Shown: positions 14,836-23,546 of the stretch, piece by piece
Layout: every line of letters starts with the position of its first letter
Numbering within the stretch: the stretch's first letter is position 1
From: Methanodesulfokora sp964525965
GTDB lineage: Archaea; Korarchaeota; Korarchaeia; Korarchaeales; Korarchaeaceae
DNA length: 43,040 nucleotides
NCBI GenBank assembly: GCA_964525965.1
Contig: CAZGKA010000099.1
Span: forward strand, 1 to 43,040
Reading direction: 5' to 3'
The notes under the pieces: model-generated
Told to the model about the DNA's origin: nothing
The model's input: the letters and a program-made list of their open reading frames with translations, nothing else
Database searches by the model: none
Made by a program: the position numbers and the translations under genes

Positions 14836-16164
14836 ATGACGCTAACTTACCGAGGAAAGGCCGGCAGATTTTTGAGCGAGAAAGGAGTTGAGGATTACGA
14901 TCTTGTTCTCGTCGAGACCGATAGGCTGAGCCTTAGAGGAAGGGTCATACCTAGGCCAGAGATATTTGACGACAGACATCTCGTCATAAAGCTCGACAAC
15001 GGATACAACGTCGGGATCTCCATAGATAACATCAAAAACTTGAAAATTCTTGAGAAGGGATGGAGACGCAGGGAGCCTGAGATACCGAGAATGGAGCCGA
15101 AGAAGGGGCTCCCTTATGTTCCAATGGTGGTCACAGGGGGAACGATATCCTCGAGGGTGGACTACAGAACTGGAGGGGTCAGGGCATACGAGAGGCCGGA
15201 GGAGTTGCTGGACATAGTTCCCGAAATAGCTGACATAGCTAACATCGACTACAAGCCCCTGTTCGCTGAGTTTAGTGAAAACTTGACGGCGGAACACTGG
15301 GTGAAGATTGCAGAGGCCGCTGCCAAGGAGCTCAACTCCGGAGCCTCGGGGGTCTTGGTCGCCCATGGGACTGACACCATGCACTACTCGGCAGCAGCTG
15401 TGTCGTTTCTCATGAAGAACCTGAGAAAGCCCGTGGTTTTCGTTGGGGCGCAGAGGTCGATAGACAGGCCCTCCACAGATGCTGTCCTCAACCTGATAGC
15501 GTCCGTTCGGGTAGCAACCTCGGAGATAGGAGAGGTCGTCATAGTCATGCACGGAAGTAGCAGTGACGAGTTTGCCTGGGTTATACGGGGGGTTAAGGCC
15601 AGAAAGATGCACACCTCGAGGAGGGATGCCTTCCTCCCGATCAACTCGATGCCCATAGCCAAAGTAACTCGCGAAGGGATAGAGTACTTAAGCGAGTTCA
15701 GGAGGAGGGACGACTCGCTCAAGGTCGAGGTAGATCCCAAGATGGATGATCGGGTTTTCCTGTTGTACGTATGGCCAGGGATGGATCCTGAGATCGTGCG
15801 AATGATCGAAGATCTGGATTATCATGGCCTCGTGGTTGCGGGCACCGGGCTTGGCCACACTCCGTACAGACTAATAAAAGAGCTGGAGAGGCTCGTCAGA
15901 AGGGGGATCCCGGTCGTCATGACCTCGCAGACCCTCTTTGGTAGAGTTAATCTGAGGGTTTACGAGACCGGCAGACTCCTTCTTAAGGCTGGAGTGATAC
16001 CCGGGGAGGATATGCTGCCGGAGGTTGCGCTCGTTAAGCTGATGTACGTCTTGGGACATACGAGGGATATGGAGGAGGTTAGGAGGCTCATGACGACGAA
16101 CATCGCAGGGGAGATATCGAGGTCCATAAGCATGAAATCCTTTCCACCGTGCTGGGTGAGCTGA
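14836..16164 (+). CDS. gatD: Glutamyl-tRNA(Gln) amidotransferase subunit D
   Basis: The asparaginase-like subunit that releases ammonia from an amide donor for GatE. The 442 residues comprise an N-terminal small beta domain (to about 90), then an L-asparaginase type I fold with VVTGGTISS (nucleophilic Thr, about residue 100), LVAHGTDTMHYSA (about 174-186) and VFVGAQRSIDRPS. GatD is found only in archaea and its presence implies Gln-tRNA(Gln) is made by transamidation of Glu-tRNA(Gln), with no GlnRS expected. gatE follows with 2 bp between the gatD stop and the chosen gatE ATG. Confidence 0.96.
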   Translation: MTLTYRGKAGRFLSEKGVEDYDLVLVETDRLSLRGRVIPRPEIFDDRHLVIKLDNGYNVGISIDNIKNLKILEKGWRRREPEIPRMEPKKGLPYVPMVVTGGTISSRVDYRTGGVRAYERPEELLDIVPEIADIANIDYKPLFAEFSENLTAEHWVKIAEAAAKELNSGASGVLVAHGTDTMHYSAAAVSFLMKNLRKPVVFVGAQRSIDRPSTDAVLNLIASVRVATSEIGEVVIVMHGSSSDEFAWVIRGVKARKMHTSRRDAFLPINSMPIAKVTREGIEYLSEFRRRDDSLKVEVDPKMDDRVFLLYVWPGMDPEIVRMIEDLDYHGLVVAGTGLGHTPYRLIKELERLVRRGIPVVMTSQTLFGRVNLRVYETGRLLLKAGVIPGEDMLPEVALVKLMYVLGHTRDMEEVRRLMTTNIAGEISRSISMKSFPPCWVS

Positions 16165-16166
16165 AA

Positions 16167-18047
16167 ATGGTCGGACTCAAGGTAGGGCTCGAAATTCACC
16201 AGAGGCTCAACACCAACAAGCTGTTTTGTAATTGTCCCTCCAGAATCATTGAGAGGGAACCTGACGAGTGGATAATTAGGAAGATGGGTGTTTCATACAG
16301 CGAGCTCGGCTCTATAGATCCCGCCGCCAGGTTTGAGGTTCTCAGAGATCGAAAATTCTTCTACGGAATTTACTATGATGAGACCTGTGAGGTGGAGGCT
16401 GATGAGTCTCCTCCCCTCCCCATGAATGAAAAGGCCCTCGAGATAGCTCTCAAAATAGCCGAGATTTTCAACATGGTTCCTCTGGACGAGATTCATGTTA
16501 TGAGAAAGATCGTGGTTGACGGAAGCAATACGACAGGTTTTCAGAGAACCGCTCTTGTGGCCGTGGGAGATGATGAAAGCTACATAGAGACATCCAAGGG
16601 AAGAGTGCGCATAAGAACCCTATGTCTCGAGGAGGAGTCGGCCTACATAGTTGAGTCGAGACAGGAGTTTGCTAAGTACAAGCTCGACAGGCTGGGTATA
16701 CCCCTGGTGGAGATAGCCACAGCACCGGACATTCACGATCCAGATCAGGCCAGGGAGGCAGCCCTGAAGATAGGAAGAATGCTCCGAGCCACGGGAGAGG
16801 TGATGAGAGGAATAGGGACCATAAGACAGGACATAAACATAAGCATAGAGGGAGGGGCCAGGCAGGAGATAAAGGGCGTGCAGGAGCTAGACCTGATACC
16901 CGAGGTCATAAGGAGGGAGGTTCAGAGGCAGAGATCGCTCCTCGACATAAAGGAGGAGCTGAGAAGGAGGAGCCTCTCCGAAGATGAGCTCGATGAGTCT
17001 TTCACTGATGTAACCCCAGAGATCTCTGAGTCTGGTTCAAAGATGTTTCGCAAAGCTTTATCCTCCGGAAATGTGGCTCTGGCGGTTAAACTTCCAAAGA
17101 TGAGAGGGCTCCTCGGAAGAGAAATTCAGCCGGGAAGGAGGTTTGGAACGGAGCTCGCAAGTTATGCTAAGGTGTTCGGCGGGGTTAGAGGTATAATACA
17201 TTCAGATGAGCTGCCTGGATATGGTATAGGGACAGATGAAGTCTCCTCAATAGCGTCAAAGCTCGGTCTTGGTGAGGAAGACGCTTTCGCCATCGTCGTC
17301 GCTGAGAGGGGGTCCGCGGAGATCGCTTTGGGAGCGGTGCTCAGGAGGGCGCACATGGCCTTGGAGGGGGTTCCTGAGGAGACAAGACGGGCTCTGCCAG
17401 ATGGGAACACGGAGTTCATGAGGCCCATGCCGGGGTCCGCTCGTATGTATCCGGAGACAGACATACCGCCTGTGAACCCGGAGCCCATCCTCAGAAGGTT
17501 GGCTTCGTGGAGATACGAGAGTCCAGAGGAGATCGTCGGGAGGTTGATGAGGAACTACGGGCTATCGCGGGAACAAGCGGACATGCTGTTCGATGAGCAG
17601 AAGGTGGGGGTCTTTGAGAGAATTGCTTCCAGCTGTAGGTCTCTTTCCAAGAGGTTCGTAGCTGACGTGCTCACGTCGAAGATGAGATACCTCAGAAGGG
17701 AAGGTCTTCCCGTCGACTCCATACATGAGGAGGTACTGGAGAAAGTTCTGTTGCTTGTGGATAAGGGAGTTTTAGCTAAGGAGGCAGTGGAGTCCCTGTT
17801 AGCGGACCTTTCACTTAACCCCAAGGCCGACATAGAGGAGCTGGTGAGGTCCAAGTATAGCATGGACAAGGAGGCCCTCGCGAAAATCGTGGAAGAGGCG
17901 ATAGAGAAGTACAGGGATCTGCTCAAAGAGGATAAGGATCGAGCGCTGAAGAAGATGATCGGAGAAGTGATGCGCCAAGTCCGTGGAAAGGTTGATGGAA
18001 GGAGGGTAAGAGATCTTGTTGTTGAGAGGATTGAGTCTGAGGCTTAG
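16167..18047 (+). CDS. gatE: Glutamyl-tRNA(Gln) amidotransferase subunit E
   Basis: The kinase/amidotransferase subunit that activates Glu-tRNA(Gln). I start it at ATG 16167 (MVGLKVGLEIHQRL); a GTG at 16149 is in frame but overlaps gatD. Residues about 1-250 are the GatB-like core (GLEIHQRLNTNKLFC; QDINISIEGGARQEIKG), about 270-400 an AspRS-like inserted domain typical of GatE, and the C-terminus is a helical and YqeY-like tail that positions tRNA. The length of 626 is normal. Its stop overlaps the convergent polymerase gene by 4 bp. Confidence 0.96.
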   Translation: MVGLKVGLEIHQRLNTNKLFCNCPSRIIEREPDEWIIRKMGVSYSELGSIDPAARFEVLRDRKFFYGIYYDETCEVEADESPPLPMNEKALEIALKIAEIFNMVPLDEIHVMRKIVVDGSNTTGFQRTALVAVGDDESYIETSKGRVRIRTLCLEEESAYIVESRQEFAKYKLDRLGIPLVEIATAPDIHDPDQAREAALKIGRMLRATGEVMRGIGTIRQDINISIEGGARQEIKGVQELDLIPEVIRREVQRQRSLLDIKEELRRRSLSEDELDESFTDVTPEISESGSKMFRKALSSGNVALAVKLPKMRGLLGREIQPGRRFGTELASYAKVFGGVRGIIHSDELPGYGIGTDEVSSIASKLGLGEEDAFAIVVAERGSAEIALGAVLRRAHMALEGVPEETRRALPDGNTEFMRPMPGSARMYPETDIPPVNPEPILRRLASWRYESPEEIVGRLMRNYGLSREQADMLFDEQKVGVFERIASSCRSLSKRFVADVLTSKMRYLRREGLPVDSIHEEVLEKVLLLVDKGVLAKEAVESLLADLSLNPKADIEELVRSKYSMDKEALAKIVEEAIEKYRDLLKEDKDRALKKMIGEVMRQVRGKVDGRRVRDLVVERIESEA

Positions 18048-20548
18048 AGGAAATCCTCCAGGGTCTTCACCCTTTTTCCTGATATGAGTTCATCGAAGTC
18101 CAGGTCCAAGGCGTCAAATATCTGCTGGAAAGTGCTGCGCATGATCTCCACGTACTTGTCCACATCGACCTCCCTCACGTTGGCGAGCTCCACTGGTTTG
18201 ACTCCGTCAGCACCAGTGACCTTCACGTAGGATATGACCTCCCCAGGCTGAACCTTCACCTTCAGCCTTTCCTCCAAGAGTCTCGCAGCCTTTACATGCT
18301 GAGGAGTTGTTTTCACATAGTCACTGAGTTTCTTGCTCAGAGTTGCTCTGAAACAGACCTCGTCCAGCCTGAACTCTCTTCTCTTGAGCTTCTCCACGTA
18401 TCCCCTCACTATCTCCCCTATCCTTTTCTTGCATTCCTCGACCTCTTCAGGAGTTCTTGCCTCGCTCAGGACCTTCAGAACCTCGAAGAACGCCTCCTTC
18501 ACGATATCAGGTATGTTCCTCTTCTTGCCGAGAAGCCCCTTTATGTCCACATGACCGTTCGGGGTCACACCGAGGTAATTCTTCTTTATGCTCGGGAGGA
18601 CCACATAGCGGTACATCTTGTCCAGCTCCAGATCTATGCCGAGTTTGCTCTCCACTCTCTCCTCCAGCATCTTTAGAAGATCTTCAGAGGCGTTCTCTAT
18701 GAAGAGGGAGTCTGTGTCTCCGTATATCACCTTCAGCCCGAGCTTCCTAGCTTCCTCCACGGCGGACGTTATGGCTGCTCTTCCGAGGGCTGTTATCATC
18801 TCCGCAACTGGAGGGGAGTACAGTGGAAATTCCTCAAAACCGAAGACACCGTAAGAAGCATTTAGCAGAACTTTGAGACTGCTCTGTATCACATCGTACC
18901 ACTCCCTCATCTCCTCGGGGATGTCCTTGGACTTCGCCAGCTTCTTGTATATGTGAACCCTCAGATCCCTGAGCACCCCTATTATCTTCGGAACGACGCC
19001 CAGCCCCTTCCTGCAGATCCAATGCGGAATATCCTCCAGTGGCCTGTTGTCCTTACAATCAGCGTGAGGACAGTTCATCGTCTCGAAACTTATGTTCCAT
19101 TTCTTTATTATGCTTGGGTACATGCTGGCGAAGTCCATCACGGCCACGTTGAAGTGAACCCCCGGTACGGGGTTGAGCACTATGGCCCCCATGTACTTCT
19201 TTCCTTTTATTAGTGCTTTGCTGTAGATTTTCGATCCTCGAACCTTCAGTATATCCTCTTTGTTCGGTATTAACCACTTTCTCTCCCTGTAGCTCGCGTA
19301 GATCATCCCCTTTATCCACTGGGATATTCCGGTTCTGGCCACATCTTCAACAGGCATCCTAGCCAGCCTGGAGAAGACAAATATTATCCGGAGGAGGTTG
19401 TTGTTCAGAGATGATCCAAGGAGGAAGGTAAGCCTAGCGTCCTGGAAGCAGTACCGAGCTAGTTTCTCCGGGGGAAGACCTGCTATGTCTCTTTCCGGGC
19501 CTATGTCAATCTTCTTCTCGTTTAATATGCCCTCGGATACTTCATCAAGCGTGTAGCCCAGGTAGGCGTTCTTGAAGACGTAGACCTGAATGGACCTGTT
19601 GCTGAAAAGCTTGTAGAGATCTATGTGTATGCCGTCCCTGAGGAGGGCCCTATCCCTCTCAGTTATTATCCCGAGGTCTCCAACGCCCAGAACCTTCGCT
19701 CTCTTGGCCAGATAGGGGAGATCGAAGTTGTCCCCGTTGAACGTATATATGACCGTGTACCTCCTCATCTCCTCTGAGACAGCCCGGAGAAGGTCAGCTT
19801 CTTCATTGAAAACCACAAGCTCGATGTCCCCTATCCGGGAGGGTACTTCAGAGTTGCCTCTCCTGAGGAGGAAGACCTTCTTCATGCCGTCGCTGCCCAT
19901 CATGGCCACAGCTATGACAGGTTTGCGGGGATCTGAGGGAGAGGGCATCTGCAACGGTGGCGAGGCAACCTCTATGTCCAGCGAGGCATAGTTCATCTTG
20001 GGGATGGGTTCCCTCAGAATTCTCGCTAGCTCTAGCGCTAGGTTGCGTACCTCATCGCTTTCCCCGGAAAAAGCTTCCTCGACCATCCTTCTCTCTTCCT
20101 CAGGGAGATCGGCCTTCTCCAGGACTATGTCCCCTCCTCTTATTCGGTAAAGCATTCCGGGTATGAGTCCCCTATCGTATATGTAGCTCTCGTAGTACTT
20201 TATTTTGGCCTCCCAGACCCTGAAGCCTGCCTTAGCCAAGATTGTCCTTAGATCCTTCTTGCTCCCCCCCACCGCCAGCGGATCGGAGGTCTCCACTTTG
20301 GTGACCTCAACATACTGATCTCTCACCACATCGTATCTCTTAACCCTGTGTATCCTGACTATTCTGCTGACCAGCTCCTCAGCGAGCGCGCGGACATCCT
20401 CCGGGGAGGCATCCGTCAGAAGATAGGGCTTATGATCTGTGGGATCCTCAACACAGATTATCCTACCTGAGGTGGGATCATAGAATCTCATTATCGCTTT
20501 TTTCTTTTCGCCGCTGTATATGACAGAGAACAGATAAGCTTTCATCAT
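18044..20548 (-). CDS. polB: Family-B DNA polymerase with intact exonuclease
   Basis: An 834-residue replicative-type polymerase. Proofreading motifs are complete: Exo I YASLDIEV (about residue 210), Exo II FNGDNFDLPYL (about 275), Exo III YCFQDARLTF (about 370). The polymerase motifs are also complete: A DFASMYPSI (about 475), B KVLLNASYGVFGF (about 565), C YGDTDSLF (about 620). The C-terminus RVKTLEDFL resembles a terminal PCNA-interacting peptide. It is the better candidate for the main polymerase of the two in this window. It is convergent with gatE and divergent from an exported-protein gene. Whether it is the PolB1 or PolB3 group needs a tree. Confidence 0.95.
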   Translation of the reverse strand: MMKAYLFSVIYSGEKKKAIMRFYDPTSGRIICVEDPTDHKPYLLTDASPEDVRALAEELVSRIVRIHRVKRYDVVRDQYVEVTKVETSDPLAVGGSKKDLRTILAKAGFRVWEAKIKYYESYIYDRGLIPGMLYRIRGGDIVLEKADLPEEERRMVEEAFSGESDEVRNLALELARILREPIPKMNYASLDIEVASPPLQMPSPSDPRKPVIAVAMMGSDGMKKVFLLRRGNSEVPSRIGDIELVVFNEEADLLRAVSEEMRRYTVIYTFNGDNFDLPYLAKRAKVLGVGDLGIITERDRALLRDGIHIDLYKLFSNRSIQVYVFKNAYLGYTLDEVSEGILNEKKIDIGPERDIAGLPPEKLARYCFQDARLTFLLGSSLNNNLLRIIFVFSRLARMPVEDVARTGISQWIKGMIYASYRERKWLIPNKEDILKVRGSKIYSKALIKGKKYMGAIVLNPVPGVHFNVAVMDFASMYPSIIKKWNISFETMNCPHADCKDNRPLEDIPHWICRKGLGVVPKIIGVLRDLRVHIYKKLAKSKDIPEEMREWYDVIQSSLKVLLNASYGVFGFEEFPLYSPPVAEMITALGRAAITSAVEEARKLGLKVIYGDTDSLFIENASEDLLKMLEERVESKLGIDLELDKMYRYVVLPSIKKNYLGVTPNGHVDIKGLLGKKRNIPDIVKEAFFEVLKVLSEARTPEEVEECKKRIGEIVRGYVEKLKRREFRLDEVCFRATLSKKLSDYVKTTPQHVKAARLLEERLKVKVQPGEVISYVKVTGADGVKPVELANVREVDVDKYVEIMRSTFQQIFDALDLDFDELISGKRVKTLEDFL

Positions 20549-20642
20549 CTTCCGATCACTTTAGGGGCGAATCCCAAAATAAACTTATTAACGATGAAGA
20601 GGTTCTTCTCTTCCTGACCTCCAGGGACAGGTGATCGAAAAT

Positions 20643-21656
20643 ATGAGAAATGATTTCAGCATGGCTGCGGGTCTCTTAGCGCTCATGTTGATGGGTGTCC
20701 TGCTTATCCCTGTGTGCGGTGAGAGGATCTCGCCTAACAACATCTCGACAGGAGATGCCCCGGTCGGGAGAGGTACCTTGCTATCTGGTGTAAAACTATC
20801 TAATATAAAGATCTCCTTCAGTGACAACCTCAACGCCAGCGTTCAAGGATCGATAGTCAGGGTAGTCCACAGCAAAGATCTCCCCTACGTTCAGGGCGTT
20901 CTGGGTGCTCCGCTGATCCCCGAGTTCGTTCATTATGGAGAGGTGATAATGAAGAAGAGCAGCTCCGGCCTCACAGGTATGTATAGGATGACCATAATAC
21001 CTGACATGCCTCCTAATAAGGCGGAGGATGCCCTGAAGTACCTCCTAAACAAGAGCGTGTACAATGCCATATCCCTGCACAGCCTGATGACCTTCTTCCT
21101 CAACGAGGGTTACGTCATCACGAACATAAGATTCGGGTTAACGAAGGTTAAAATAGGCAACAACAGCATGCCAGCCCTTGTGATAAGTGCCGACGTGAGG
21201 TCCTCTAATCCTTACATATCCCTGTACAACCTCACCTTCAAAACTGAGACCGTTAAAGAGCTAAAGCTTGTGAACATTGTCTACGAGTTGAAGGAAAGCA
21301 CGACCTCCATGGAGAAACTTGTACTCGATAAAGGGGGAGAGAGGTCATTATCCCTAGCCCCCATACTGATCACTCTCCCGAGAGATGTCGTCGGGGTTGT
21401 GGATGTAGAGCTCCCCCCTAATTGCAGAATAACCGGAGGACAGCCGGCTCCCAAGGAGATCCTGTGGAACGAGGGGAAGTGGCAGTACATATCGAACTTA
21501 GCTGAAAAGAAGGACATAGAGGTTTACTTCTCGGAGGTCAAGCCTATGCCTAATCTGATAGCTGTGTGGATCCTAGCTCTGATACCGCCGGCGCTGATTC
21601 TGTCGCTGATCCTGTGGAAAAGAAACAAGATCAGTAAAAAGACCAGAAAGGATTAG
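20643..21656 (+). CDS. Unknown single-span exported membrane protein
   Basis: I do not recognise this family. The product, read from ATG 20643 after CAGGTGATC, is 337 residues. Residues about 7-26 (MAAGLLALMLMGVLLIPVCG) look like a signal peptide, then about 270 residues without hydrophobic spans, then one transmembrane helix (LIAVWILALIPPALILSLIL) and a basic tail RNKISKKTRKD. The topology predicts an outside domain anchored by its C-terminus. Several N-x-S/T sequons (for example NISTG, NASVQ, NKSVY, NLTFK) could be glycosylated. It stands alone between polB and the uL22 operon, so the context gives no function. Confidence 0.75.
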   Translation: MRNDFSMAAGLLALMLMGVLLIPVCGERISPNNISTGDAPVGRGTLLSGVKLSNIKISFSDNLNASVQGSIVRVVHSKDLPYVQGVLGAPLIPEFVHYGEVIMKKSSSGLTGMYRMTIIPDMPPNKAEDALKYLLNKSVYNAISLHSLMTFFLNEGYVITNIRFGLTKVKIGNNSMPALVISADVRSSNPYISLYNLTFKTETVKELKLVNIVYELKESTTSMEKLVLDKGGERSLSLAPILITLPRDVVGVVDVELPPNCRITGGQPAPKEILWNEGKWQYISNLAEKKDIEVYFSEVKPMPNLIAVWILALIPPALILSLILWKRNKISKKTRKD

Positions 21657-21736
21657 AAGTAACCTTAACTTCCGGCCAAGGACCTCCAAAAAACCCTATT
21701 TTTAGTTGAGCGGCCCCCTCCCTCGCCAGACGACCG

Positions 21737-21764
21737 GGGGCATGCCCCAAAAAATCTTTAAATA
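21737..21764 (+). promoter_or_regulatory. Palindrome and TATA box of the uL22 operon
   Basis: The perfect 12-base palindrome GGGGCATGCCCC (21737-21748) stands just before the TATA element TCTTTAAATA (21755-21764), which is about 50 bp before the uL22 TTG. The TATA box shows that uL22 starts its own transcript, apart from any uS19 gene. The palindrome overlaps the usual place of the BRE and could be an operator. Confidence 0.5.
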
Positions 21765-21812
21765 GACACCTCAGGACACTCCTGTGTGGTGCTCTAGGGA
21801 GGACGGTGACGC

Positions 21813-22274
21813 TTGCCACGGTACGGATACTCTTACAACAAGCTGAGAGATAATGAGGCTAGAGCCTCGGGCAGAGATCTGAGAGTCTCATTCAAGGAGA
21901 TGGTGGAGCTCACGAGAGCCATCAGAGGAATGAAGCTTGATGAAGCGAGGGATCTATTAGAGGACGTAATTGATCTGAAGCGACCAATACCCTTCAGGAG
22001 ATATAAGAAAGGCGTAGGGCATAGGAGGCAGCTGAAGGGATGGAAGATAGGGAGATATCCCGTCAAGGCGGCGAAGCTTCTCCTCAAGATATTGAACAAC
22101 GCTGAGTACAACGCCTCTGAGAAGGGATTGGATCCAGACTCCCTCTACATAAAGCATATAGCTGCTCAGCAGAGCTATAAGCTCAAGAGGATCTTCTACA
22201 GGGCAATGGGAAGATCCACGCCCAAAGTTGAGCAGCTGGTTCATGTTGAGGTTGTTGTGGAGGAGAGATCATGA
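21813..22274 (+). CDS. rpl22: Ribosomal protein uL22
   Basis: A large-subunit protein lining the exit tunnel. The 153-residue product starts at TTG 21813 after GGACGGTGA and shows archaeal/eukaryotic L22 (L17) features: RYGYSYNKLRDNEARASGRD at the start, GVGHRRQLKGWKIGRYP (about residues 69-85), and the beta-hairpin region near AAQQSYKLKRIFYRAMGR. It leads a small ribosomal operon that continues with uS3, overlapping its ATG by 4 bp. Confidence 0.95.
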   Translation: MPRYGYSYNKLRDNEARASGRDLRVSFKEMVELTRAIRGMKLDEARDLLEDVIDLKRPIPFRRYKKGVGHRRQLKGWKIGRYPVKAAKLLLKILNNAEYNASEKGLDPDSLYIKHIAAQQSYKLKRIFYRAMGRSTPKVEQLVHVEVVVEERS

Positions 22275-23062
22275 GCGTGACGACAACGACGAAGATGCCC
22301 ACCTATAAGAAGATAGTGCATGAGGGCTGGAGAAAAGCGGCCCTCAAGGAGTTTCTTAAGAAATATCTCAGTCGTGCAGGTTTCCATGACGCTGATCTTG
22401 TCATCACTCCTTTGAGGGAGATGGTCACCGTATACGTTGAAAGGCCGGGCCTCGCCATAGGAAAGTCCGGCAGACTGAGTAAAAGATTAACTGAGTTGTT
22501 GAAACAGAGATTTGGTTTTGAAAACCCATATTTAAGGGCCGAAAAAGTTGAGGAGCCCTTCTTGTCTGCCAGACTGATCGCTCACTTTATAGCAGCTAGG
22601 ATCGCTCGAGGAGAGAGGCACAGGAGGGTAGCCTTCATAGCGATGAGGAGGGCCCTCTCCGCCGGCGCCAGAGGCATTGAAATAAAGATTGCCGGAAAGT
22701 TTGGAAGTCAAAGAGCTAGGGAGGAAAGATTTAGAGCCGGAGTCATATACCGGTGCGGAGAGGACCTCATGAGAAATGTTGAGTACGCCGTAGAGCACAT
22801 CCTTCTCCCTCAGGGGATGATGGGTGTGAGGGTCAGGATAGTGAGGCCTGAAGCCAGAACGCCCGATCAGGTGATAATAAAGGAGGACAGGATTAACGAG
22901 TTGCTCGAAGAAGTACAGGAGGGAGCAGGGGAGGAACCCTCCGGCAGTGAGGAAAGAGCTTCGGAGGAGGTAAAAGAAGCTCCCTCTGGGGAAAAAAGCC
23001 CAGAGGAGGGTTCTGGGGAGCAAGGCGAGAAAAATCAACAGGAGGAGGTGAATGAGAGTTGA
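22271..23062 (+). CDS. rps3: Ribosomal protein uS3 with long acidic tail
   Basis: A small-subunit protein at the mRNA entry site. Residues about 1-205 are standard archaeal S3: a KH domain with VERPGLAIGKSGRLSKRL and a C-terminal domain with RRALSAGARGIEIKIAGKFG. Residues about 210-263 form a Glu/Ser/Gly-rich tail without globular character. Archaeal S3 proteins often have some tail, but this one is long and resembles that of uL24 in this window. Overlaps with uL22 (4 bp) and uL29 (4 bp) suggest coupled translation. Confidence 0.95.
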   Translation: MSVTTTTKMPTYKKIVHEGWRKAALKEFLKKYLSRAGFHDADLVITPLREMVTVYVERPGLAIGKSGRLSKRLTELLKQRFGFENPYLRAEKVEEPFLSARLIAHFIAARIARGERHRRVAFIAMRRALSAGARGIEIKIAGKFGSQRAREERFRAGVIYRCGEDLMRNVEYAVEHILLPQGMMGVRVRIVRPEARTPDQVIIKEDRINELLEEVQEGAGEEPSGSEERASEEVKEAPSGEKSPEEGSGEQGEKNQQEEVNES

Positions 23063-23268
23063 CCATGAAGAGGATGGCTGAGATTAGAGACATGAGCAAT
23101 GAGGAGCTTCTAGAGAGGCTGAGAGAACTGAGGAGAGAGCTCTTCATAGTGAGGTCTCGAGGCGGAACTGTTAGCGCTAGTGGTGGAGAGAAAACCCACG
23201 TGAGGAGGGAGCTGAGGAGAGAAATTGCCAGAATCCTCACCGTGCTGAGGGAAAGGGGTGCACTATAG
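23059..23268 (+). CDS. rpl29: Ribosomal protein uL29
   Basis: A 67-69-residue helical large-subunit protein beside the tunnel exit. The core contains the conserved pattern MSNEELLERLRELRRELF and RRELRREIARILTVLRER. The start is ambiguous: TTG at 23059 has GGAGGTGA about 7 bases upstream, while ATG at 23065 gives a cleaner N-terminus (MKRMAEIRD). Its stop TAG at 23266-23268 overlaps a possible ATA start of the Rpp29 frame. Confidence 0.93.
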   Translation: MTMKRMAEIRDMSNEELLERLRELRRELFIVRSRGGTVSASGGEKTHVRRELRREIARILTVLRERGAL

Positions 23269-23312
23269 ATCCTCGCTGTAGGGTACCCGCTAAGGATCTC
23301 ATCTTTCATGAG

Positions 23313-23546
23313 TTGATAGGCTTGGAGGTCGAGATCGTCTACTCCCCGAACATCTGTGAGTTAGGTATCAGGGGAAGGGTAGTGGATGAGACCAAGAACC
23401 TTTTAATAGTGAGGTCAAATTCCTCCTTGAAGAAGATCGAGAAGAAGTATCGGGTGTTCAAATTTGTCCTGCCCTGCGGAAAGAAGGTCTATATCCGTGG
23501 TTCAAGCATTGTGGGAAGACCTGAGGAGAGGGTGAAGAGGATATGA
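23313..23546 (+). CDS. rnp1: RNase P protein component 1 (Rpp29/Pop4); true start probably upstream
   Basis: A protein subunit of archaeal RNase P, which matures tRNA 5' ends. From TTG 23313 the frame gives 77 residues with the Sm-like barrel pattern GLEVEIVYSPN, GIRGRVVDETKNLLIV and FVLPCGKKVYIRGSSIVGRP split over residues 3-70. In related proteins the motif HELIG begins the barrel, and here His-Glu lie just before the TTG. The open frame continues upstream with PAKDLIFHELIG to an ATA at 23265, which has a GGGGTG ribosome-binding site. No ATG, GTG or other TTG exists there. The gene overlaps uS17 by ATGA. Confidence 0.9.
   Translation: MIGLEVEIVYSPNICELGIRGRVVDETKNLLIVRSNSSLKKIEKKYRVFKFVLPCGKKVYIRGSSIVGRPEERVKRI

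Noticed and set aside
14842..15612. 256-residue open frame on the minus strand opposite gatD
   Set aside because: Antisense shadow; gatD has intact catalytic motifs and a promoter, this frame has none.
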